Source of the DNA: Candidatus Pelagibacter sp. TMED239
GTDB lineage: Bacteria; Pseudomonadota; Alphaproteobacteria; Pelagibacterales; Pelagibacteraceae
Reading direction: 5' to 3'
Assembly (NCBI GenBank): GCA_002169475.2
Contig: NHKK02000044.1
Location: 8,155 to 16,521 of the forward strand
DNA: 8,367 bases
The translations under genes were made by a program, and so were the position numbers. The notes under the pieces were generated by a model. It made no database searches. It saw only the letters and a program-made list of their open reading frames with translations, and was not told where the DNA came from. This document shows positions 1 to 4,545 of this stretch, piece by piece. Numbering within the stretch: position 1 is the first letter of the stretch; each line of letters starts with the position of its first letter.

Positions 1-66
1 AAAGCCCTCGAAAAAGTATTTAAGGATTGGTCAATTTTAGAGGACATAGTTCCTGGGCTGTACTAG
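1..66 (+). CDS. C-terminal tail of an unidentified protein (partial)
   Basis: Frame 1 is open from the window edge to a TAG stop at 64-66. The other two plus frames and at least two minus frames are interrupted in this stretch. The 21 residues read as a mostly helical tail (KALEKVFKDW...EDIVPGLY). The base composition is noticeably less AT-rich than the spacer that follows, as expected for coding sequence. The fragment is too short to name a family. It could also be a chance open stretch, so confidence is moderate to low. Confidence 0.45.
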   Translation, partial: KALEKVFKDWSILEDIVPGLY

Positions 67-305
67 GTATTTATAAGATAGCTTAAAAGGAATTTGAGTC
101 AGCAAGCTGAATAAGAATGTAGACCTTAGCAAACATAACTATAAGAAATAATAAAAATATAATTTCGGGGTAATATTGTTTTGGTATTTTCATCAACTTT
201 AACATGACACAAATGTAAATTTTAGTTTAATATAAAATTCCAAAATTTTTGTTAATTATGATAGTTAGAGTAAATTGCTGACACTAATATCAATAAATTT
301 GATAA
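67..305. other. AT-rich spacer without a gene
   Basis: I see no credible reading frame here. The stretch contains a very short inverted repeat, TCAGC-AA-GCTGA at 99-110, which lies 33 bases after the preceding stop. It also has overlapping AGCTT/AAGCT arms (80-84 and 104-108). Neither is followed by a T-run, so I do not call a terminator. The only TAnnTTTG match on the plus strand is at its extreme right end (294-301). Confidence 0.5.
294..301 (+). promoter_or_regulatory. Possible Bacteroidetes-type -7 element (TAAATTTG)
   Basis: TAAATTTG fits the Bacteroidetes -7 consensus TAnnTTTG and is the only match in the 67-305 spacer. A TTG that could act as the -33 element lies at 275-277. However, it is only 16 bases away, shorter than the usual ~19. 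Transcription from it would start almost at the ATG at 306, giving a leaderless message for the 57-residue protein and a normal leader for the Met-rich gene. In such AT-rich DNA a chance match is quite possible. Confidence 0.28.
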
Positions 306-479
306 ATGAATAGATATGGCCAAATTAGGGATTTACTTCTTGGTGACTTAACTGCTTCTATTTTTGTGTTTGGACTAATAGTGACGTTATTAGTAATAGC
401 ATCATTGCTCCTTTCAAGCAAAGAGAGAGAAGATTATGATAAAGACTATTATGACCGTCACGGTTCTTTACCCAAATAA
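306..479 (+). CDS. Small single-pass membrane protein, 57 residues, family not recognised
   Basis: ATG at 306 to TAA at 477-479. The predicted protein has a short polar N-terminus with two Arg (residues 1-14), one clear hydrophobic segment at about 16-37 (ASIFVFGLIVTLLVIASLLL), and a highly charged tail rich in Asp, Tyr, Lys and Glu (38-57, with KEREDYDKDYYDRHG). The sharp hydrophobic/charged partition and lack of stops argue for a real gene. The positive-inside rule is ambiguous because both ends are charged. Size and layout superficially recall the tiny accessory subunits of membrane oxidases (CcoQ/CcoS type), but I see no diagnostic motif, so this is only a shape comparison. It sits 12 bases upstream of the Met-rich exported protein and may be co-transcribed with it. 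Confidence 0.6.
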   Translation: MNRYGQIRDLLLGDLTASIFVFGLIVTLLVIASLLLSSKEREDYDKDYYDRHGSLPK

Positions 480-491
480 ATTATAAAAATT

Positions 492-974
492 ATGAAAAAA
501 ATACTATTAATATTAATTATTTTAATAACTCAAAATATATATTCTCAAGCTCATATCGGAGTTATGGGAGGATATGACTTAGATATGGAAAACTCTCAAA
601 TTGGAGTTGGCCTTAACTACATGTTGTTTCCAAAAGTTTCCCTTGGTGGAATGCTAATGATATCTGACATCGAATCAGATGGCAAATCTATGGTTATGTT
701 GAATGGAAAATATCATTTTGGAAGAGTCTCACTTGTTGCAGGAATTATGAATATGGAAATGCATAACATGGACATGAATATGAATATGAATATGTCAACA
801 ATGTACGGTTCTGATTCTATGGACAGGGAAACTAATCCATATTTTGGTGTTGAATATAAACCTTTCAAAAATAAAAAAGTTAAAGTTTATTACACTCACT
901 CTGATATGATGAAATCTATCGGAATTATGATGCCTGTTTTTAATTTAGGTAAAAAAATGCACATGAATCACTAG
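492..974 (+). CDS. Exported methionine-rich protein, candidate copper-binding outer-membrane protein
   Basis: 160 residues from ATG 492 to TAG 972-974. A signal peptide is clear: KK then a long hydrophobic core, ending near YSQA (residues 17-20). The mature part alternates Gly and aromatic or hydrophobic residues (GVMGGYDLDM, IGVGLNYMLF, NPYFGVEYKPF, KVKVYYTHSDMM). This is typical of short outer-membrane beta-barrel-like proteins of Bacteroidetes. The striking property is Met content: 24 of 160 residues. They concentrate at residues 86-110 (MNMEMHNMDMNMNMNM then STM and DSM) and end in an MHMNH C-terminus at 156-160. Clusters of MxM with nearby His are known as soft-metal (Cu(I)/Ag(I)) ligands in copper-handling proteins, so copper binding is a reasonable inference. 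No copper ATPase or efflux gene is visible here to confirm it. The Met-rich stretch would lie in a loop between predicted strands. The gene converges with the minus-strand operon, with 10 bases between stops. Confidence 0.8.
   Translation: MKKILLILIILITQNIYSQAHIGVMGGYDLDMENSQIGVGLNYMLFPKVSLGGMLMISDIESDGKSMVMLNGKYHFGRVSLVAGIMNMEMHNMDMNMNMNMSTMYGSDSMDRETNPYFGVEYKPFKNKKVKVYYTHSDMMKSIGIMMPVFNLGKKMHMNH
774..794 (+). repeat. In-frame hexanucleotide tandem repeat (ATGAAT x3 + ATG)
   Basis: Three perfect ATGAAT units followed by a further ATG run from 774 to 794, in the reading frame of the Met-rich gene. They encode Met-Asn repeats, residues 95-101. A six-base unit preserves the frame, so slippage would lengthen or shorten the Met-Asn stretch without breaking the gene. 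The neighbouring sequence (ATTATGAATATGGAAATG, about 745-762) carries degenerate copies of the same pattern. Confidence 0.8.
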
Positions 975-984
975 CCATTATTAT

Positions 985-1476
985 TCAAGAGAACCATTTA
1001 TGAGATCCAAAGTGGTTTCTTGGTACAGGGCTTTCATTGACTAAATACCATTTATATCCATTCAAAACTGACTTAAGGTATTTTGAAATACCTGGTTTTA
1101 TAACAAAAAAATAAGCTATTAAGTAAATTATTTTATTCTTATTACTGTAGATGTTTGGTAAAACAGTTATAGTCAGACTTGATCTAGAGTTTGCTTTATC
1201 AATTAATTTCCATTTTACTATAGATTCTCTCCCATTTTTTTTTCCAATCTTAAGTTCATATCCATTCCCTTCATCCCATTTGTAAAAATCTCTATATAGC
1301 TTTACACCATTTAAATATTCTAAACTATCTCTATGGTTACCGTTATCCCATGATAAAGAAATATTGGATTTACAGAAGGGGTGAGTAAGATTTAAATTTT
1401 CTGGTTTTGAGATAATTGACCATACTTTTGCCTTATCAAAATCTAAATCAATATTACAACTAACTGGTAATATCAT
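985..1476 (-). CDS. SRPBCC (START-like) fold protein
   Basis: 163 residues from ATG at 1476 to TGA at 985-987. The pattern fits the SRPBCC/Bet v1-like fold. An N-terminal strand (PVSCNIDLDF) is followed by a helix (DKAKVWSIISKPENL, residues 14-28). The HPFCKSN segment comes next at 32-38. Antiparallel strands follow: SLEYLNGVKLYRDFYKWDEG, GYELKIGKK, ESIVKWKLID and SSLTITVLPNI, through about 110. A C-terminal helix (SKYLKSVLNGYKWYLV, 131-146) ends the fold. A very hydrophobic stretch at 115-127 precedes the final helix. There is no signal peptide, so it is probably cytosolic or peripheral to the membrane, unlike its two operon partners. SRPBCC proteins bind hydrophobic ligands in a deep cavity; the ligand cannot be read from sequence. 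It is the last gene of the operon, 2 bases after the stop of the FG-GAP gene, so translational coupling is likely. Confidence 0.75.
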   Translation of the reverse strand: MILPVSCNIDLDFDKAKVWSIISKPENLNLTHPFCKSNISLSWDNGNHRDSLEYLNGVKLYRDFYKWDEGNGYELKIGKKNGRESIVKWKLIDKANSRSSLTITVLPNIYSNKNKIIYLIAYFFVIKPGISKYLKSVLNGYKWYLVNESPVPRNHFGSHKWFS

Positions 1477-1478
1477 TG

Positions 1479-2576
1479 TTATTTATTTATAAAGTAAAAA
1501 TTATTTTCATCAGTATTTCCCTCAATAATATCAATTTTGCCATCCTTGTTAATATCAATGTCTAATATGTCATAAGTCCTAAACTTGTTTTTTGATAATA
1601 TATTCTCTAACCATATTTTACCACTGGATATGTTCAAATAAATTTCAGTTTGACCAGGAGAGTTACCTACAACTATATCTAAATTTCCATCGCCATCAAA
1701 ATCGTTTACAGCCAATGAAAAACTAGGTGAGTTTGAATTGTCAAAAACAACATTCTTTTTAAATGTATTATCCTTATCTCCAAAATAAATAACATTCGGT
1801 TCATCAATATTTGCAGTAGCTATATCTTTAAATCCATCTGAATCAAAATCACCTATTTCGATGGACCTTGTATTATCATTGCCTGTTCCGTATGGTATTT
1901 TATTGTTAAAATTTAAGCTACCATCATTCAAATATATATAGTTTGGCTGACTATTTCTATTAGCAAGAATTAAATCTTTAAAACCATCTTGATTCATGTC
2001 AGATACTTCAACATCTATAGTTGCATCTTGCGCACTACCAAATAGAATTATTTCTGAAAAATCTCCATCTCCATTATTTAAACATATCTCATTTGATTCA
2101 ACTCTATTTGTTATTAATATATCAATATCACCATCATTATCTATATCATCTAATGTAATATTTCTTGTGTTTGAATATGATCTCCCAAATGTGTTAGATT
2201 TAATAAAATTTCCATTTCCATCATTTATGAAAATATAATTTGGCGCTTTATCATTTCCAACTGCTATATCTAAATCTCCATCTCCATCAAAATCTGATAG
2301 CTCAGCAGCGTAACTAGTTAATCTTTCTGAACCAAGATCTCTTTCAACTGTAAAGCCACCTTTTCCGTTATTTAATAAGATTTTATTTTGACCTGGCCAA
2401 TGCCTTCCATTTGCTATAATAATATCTTCATCCCCGTCATTATCAATATCTCCAGACGAAATTGATGCCGTCTTTTCTTTAGCTCCTCCCAAAAGGTTAG
2501 TATTAAAATCTACACTCTGAGAATAATTAGGAATGCTATAAAGAAATAATGCAATTGTTAAAACTATCTTTTTCAT
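1479..2576 (-). CDS. Exported FG-GAP/VCBS-repeat protein, predicted seven-bladed calcium-binding beta-propeller
   Basis: 365 residues from ATG at 2576 to TAA at 1479-1481. The signal peptide MKKIVLTIALFLYSIPNYSQ is typical of flavobacterial exported proteins. The mature chain is built only of FG-GAP/VCBS repeats. Asp-rich calcium-loop motifs of the form D-x-D/N-x-D-G-x-x-D begin at residues 43, 95, 144, 193, 243, 292 and 341. The spacing is therefore 52, 49, 49, 50, 49 and 49. Each is followed by DI(x)VAN/GN and then a PNxIYLNDGxGxF-type strand. Seven near-equal units correspond to one complete integrin-alpha-like seven-bladed propeller. The chain ends four residues after the last blade sequence (FYFINK), and I see no type IX secretion C-terminal sorting domain, enzyme domain or anchor. 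It may be periplasmic or secreted by another route. A binding or scaffold role is inferred from the fold. It lies 2 bases downstream of the ADP-ribosylglycohydrolase lipoprotein gene and 2 bases upstream of the SRPBCC gene. Confidence 0.88.
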   Translation of the reverse strand: MKKIVLTIALFLYSIPNYSQSVDFNTNLLGGAKEKTASISSGDIDNDGDEDIIIANGRHWPGQNKILLNNGKGGFTVERDLGSERLTSYAAELSDFDGDGDLDIAVGNDKAPNYIFINDGNGNFIKSNTFGRSYSNTRNITLDDIDNDGDIDILITNRVESNEICLNNGDGDFSEIILFGSAQDATIDVEVSDMNQDGFKDLILANRNSQPNYIYLNDGSLNFNNKIPYGTGNDNTRSIEIGDFDSDGFKDIATANIDEPNVIYFGDKDNTFKKNVVFDNSNSPSFSLAVNDFDGDGNLDIVVGNSPGQTEIYLNISSGKIWLENILSKNKFRTYDILDIDINKDGKIDIIEGNTDENNFYFINK

Positions 2577-2578
2577 TA

Positions 2579-3883
2579 TTATTTAAATGGAATTACCCAT
2601 GTGTTTTTAACTAAATTTATTTTACCCTTTAATTCCTTTTCTACAACTCTATCAATTACTTTAACTCCCTCAGCTGCCATATAATCAAATGAATCAATTC
2701 CATTATTTGGAAAGTTTTGTCTTGTTCTATGTATATTAAACTTACTAGAAAAACTTGTATTAAATTCTTTTTCTATCATTTCTTTTCCAATCAGGAAACC
2801 AATTAAGCCTCCCCAGGTTGATGTTGGATTGTCAGAATCCCAGCCAGATAAAGTCCCTATTTTTATAGTTTTCTTAATATCACCTTCTCCATAAAATAGA
2901 CTTACAAGACTAGATGCAAAGTTTATTCCAGCTGCAAAACAACCATTACAATATAGATTTTTAGATGTGATGTCATATCCATCTTTTTGCTCAACCTGAT
3001 ATCTTAAATAAATTGAATCTCTTGCTTGTTCCCATCTAATACCAGAATTATATAAGCCTTCTGTAAAGTCATACATTTTTGCTGGATAATTATTGTCACT
3101 TAAGTACTTCCTTGATTCATTTGCAATCCAAAATATATTCTCTTTTATGGAGTTAAATTCTTTTGGATTTGAAGCTAACGAATGCATTCTTACATAAAAT
3201 TCTGCAATTTCTTGAGCCTCTCCTCTAGCTGAAGTTTTAATGGGAAGCTCTGCCATTCTAATTGCAAAATCAGGTCTAGTTGGAGAAAACAATCCAAATA
3301 TTTCAGTTGTTAATTGAGCGTCAATCATATTATAAAATTCATTATTGGACGGCTCACCTGTTTCAGGAGGAAGTATGCCCTGATTCATTAGGTCAAATGC
3401 TCTTTGATTAGACACCCATAAATAATTTTCTTCTTCTGCTTTAATATGCTTTACCCACCCTTCTCTAATTTGGCTTGGAGATAGTATACTTGTATCAAAA
3501 TAATTAAGAAGAAATTGATACATATATTCAATATCTGTATCATCGTCAGATCCCCAAACTTCATCTTGAGTTCTTAAACTAAATTCAATTTTAATGTTTG
3601 ATTTATCAATTGACATGTCTTCCCATATACTTCTACTATCCATCCCTCCCCAGTCCTCTCTTGTATAAAAGTTGCCTGTTTTAATTTCACCTATGTTTCC
3701 TATCTTATCCATTTCGGTTATAAGACCAGTCCAATTTGCAATTGACTGGCCGAGCCAAAAACCATATAATTGATTAGAATATTTCTCCCTTGAAATTTCT
3801 ATAAAATCATTACTGCTTGGGTTACAAGAAGATAAAAGCAGAAACACTGACCAAAGAATAGATAAATTTTTTAAAATACTCAT
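2579..3883 (-). CDS. Lipoprotein of the ADP-ribosylglycohydrolase (ARH/DraG-like) fold
   Basis: 434 residues from ATG at 3883 to TAA at 2579-2581. A short hydrophobic signal ends in a lipobox, LLLSSC with Cys at residue 20, so the protein is predicted to be lipidated and outside the cytoplasm. Family features appear in order. GFWLGQSIANWTG (41-53) corresponds to the GxxxGDALG-type first helix. GSDDDTDIEYMYQFLL (111-126) corresponds to the (T/D)DD metal motif followed by its helix. A Glu/Ala-rich helix region (ARGEAQEIAEFYVRMHSL, 219-236) comes next. GTLSGWDSDNPTSTWGGLIGFLIG (343-366) corresponds to the G-x-D-x-D-(T/S/N) second metal motif with the glycine-rich helix. These acidic groups bind two Mg ions in characterised members, which remove ADP-ribose from proteins or related substrates. 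The substrate of exported lipoprotein members is not evident from sequence, so in vivo ADP-ribose removal is only a possibility. It is the first gene of the three-gene tight operon. The coiled-coil gene lies 25 bases upstream. Confidence 0.85.
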   Translation of the reverse strand: MSILKNLSILWSVFLLLSSCNPSSNDFIEISREKYSNQLYGFWLGQSIANWTGLITEMDKIGNIGEIKTGNFYTREDWGGMDSRSIWEDMSIDKSNIKIEFSLRTQDEVWGSDDDTDIEYMYQFLLNYFDTSILSPSQIREGWVKHIKAEEENYLWVSNQRAFDLMNQGILPPETGEPSNNEFYNMIDAQLTTEIFGLFSPTRPDFAIRMAELPIKTSARGEAQEIAEFYVRMHSLASNPKEFNSIKENIFWIANESRKYLSDNNYPAKMYDFTEGLYNSGIRWEQARDSIYLRYQVEQKDGYDITSKNLYCNGCFAAGINFASSLVSLFYGEGDIKKTIKIGTLSGWDSDNPTSTWGGLIGFLIGKEMIEKEFNTSFSSKFNIHRTRQNFPNNGIDSFDYMAAEGVKVIDRVVEKELKGKINLVKNTWVIPFK

Positions 3884-3908
3884 ACTATAAATTTTTTAAT
3901 TATAGATA

Positions 3909-4448
3909 TTAATTGTCTATTGACCAATAATCCCAATTTCCACTTTCTTCATACAACTTAATGATATTTTCTAGTTTTTTCTTTTTCATAATAATTTTTC
4001 TATCAGTGCTAATTGAGAGTATCTTATTTTGAATTGAGGATAAAATTTTCTTTAATTCAGACTTTAAAAAATCAGTTGAATTATCAAATTCATCTTTTCT
4101 ATAATATTGACCAAGGGTCTCCACAATTAAATCATGTTTGCCTAAGTAAAGAGATTTTTGAGAGTCACTGTTTTTAAATATACATATATAAGTATTCCAT
4201 CTTTTATCAAAAACTACAGAAATAGTTATAAAAGTTTTATTATAAATTTTTTTTACTTGACTAGAAATCTTTTTTCTTTCGTTTATCAATTCTAGATATT
4301 CATTTTTAAGTTTTACTTTTTGTTTATTTAATTTTTTAAGTGATCTTTTTAAGACTTTTTCTTTTGCAAGAATTTTATCATAATTTATAATTAAATTTTG
4401 ATCGTCCTTCTTAAGGATTTGAATATCTTTATCTGTAAGTTTTTTCAC
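3909..4448 (-). CDS. Lysine-rich coiled-coil protein with a small beta-containing domain, family not recognised
   Basis: 179 residues from a GTG start at 4448 to TAA at 3909-3911. The GTG is chosen because the product then begins MKKLTDKDI. An in-frame stop lies 8 codons upstream (4470-4472), and no ATG lies between. Residues about 5-68 form a heptad-like, Lys/Leu/Glu-rich coiled coil (KILAKEKVLKRSLKKLNKQK and onward). Residues 73-101 look like three short strands (TFITISVVFD, WNTYICIFKN, KSLYLGKHD). Two further helices follow: 122-142, and a Lys-rich one at 149-170. The strand segment with a conserved-looking Trp and a LYLGKHD turn loosely resembles the three-stranded DNA-binding domain of AP2 proteins and integrase arm-binding domains. 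That resemblance is weak. There is no signal peptide or membrane segment, so it is probably cytosolic. It lies 25 bases upstream of the ADP-ribosylglycohydrolase gene, so it may share its transcript. Confidence 0.6.
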   Translation of the reverse strand: MKKLTDKDIQILKKDDQNLIINYDKILAKEKVLKRSLKKLNKQKVKLKNEYLELINERKKISSQVKKIYNKTFITISVVFDKRWNTYICIFKNSDSQKSLYLGKHDLIVETLGQYYRKDEFDNSTDFLKSELKKILSSIQNKILSISTDRKIIMKKKKLENIIKLYEESGNWDYWSIDN

Positions 4449-4484
4449 TATACTAATATAAATAAAAATTTAATATGTATAGTG
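4446..4484 (-). promoter_or_regulatory. Inverted repeat overlapping the GTG start codon of the coiled-coil gene
   Basis: CACTATAC at 4446-4453 and GTATAGTG at 4477-4484 are perfect 8-base inverted arms with a 23-base AT-only spacer. On the minus-strand transcript the 3' arm ends exactly with the GTG start codon. A folded leader would therefore pair the start codon. As DNA it could equally be an operator. Allowing a two-base bulge, the stem can be extended inward by an ATAT/ATAT pairing. The function is inferred; the repeat itself is seen directly. Confidence 0.5.
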
Positions 4485-4510
4485 ATTTAATTGTGCCCCG
4501 ATAACAAAAC

Positions 4511-4538
4511 TGTACCCTAGGACATTAACTATTGTTAA
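4511..4538. repeat. Two adjacent short palindromic elements between the deacylase and coiled-coil genes
   Basis: TGTACCCTAGGACA (4511-4524) is a palindrome with one extra base and CCTAGG at its heart. Directly beside it lies TTAAC-TATT-GTTAA (4525-4538), a perfect 5-base stem with a 4-base loop. They sit just after the minus-strand stop of the deacylase gene (4546-4548). They could act as a weak hairpin ending that transcript or as binding sites for the next transcription unit. There is no T-run after the hairpin on the minus strand, so a standard intrinsic terminator is not supported. Confidence 0.35.
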
Positions 4539-4545
4539 CGAGCTT

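Noticed and set aside
99..110. TCAGC-AA-GCTGA hairpin as a terminator for the gene ending at 66
   Set aside because: The loop is only 2 bases, the stem only 5, and no T-run follows on either strand; alternative pairings compete with it.
306..479. Assigning the 57-residue protein to CcoQ or CcoS
   Set aside because: Only the size and one-helix layout match. No diagnostic motif is seen and no cytochrome oxidase gene is nearby.
955..1015. Possible bidirectional terminator between the convergent Met-rich and SRPBCC genes
   Set aside because: Only 10 bases separate the stops. The one visible pairing (GAACCA with TGGTTTC) lies inside the SRPBCC coding region, is imperfect, and has no T-run.
1996..2238. 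Plus-strand open frame of 80 codons opposite the FG-GAP gene
   Set aside because: It is antisense to the Asp-rich repeats. Its Ser/Pro/Ile-rich composition mirrors the repeated GAT-type codons of the real gene, and it has no start context or family signal.
3909..4448. Reading the coiled-coil gene as a phage integrase remnant
   Set aside because: There is no catalytic integrase domain (no R-H-R-Y pattern), no tRNA or attachment-site repeat, and no other phage gene in the window.
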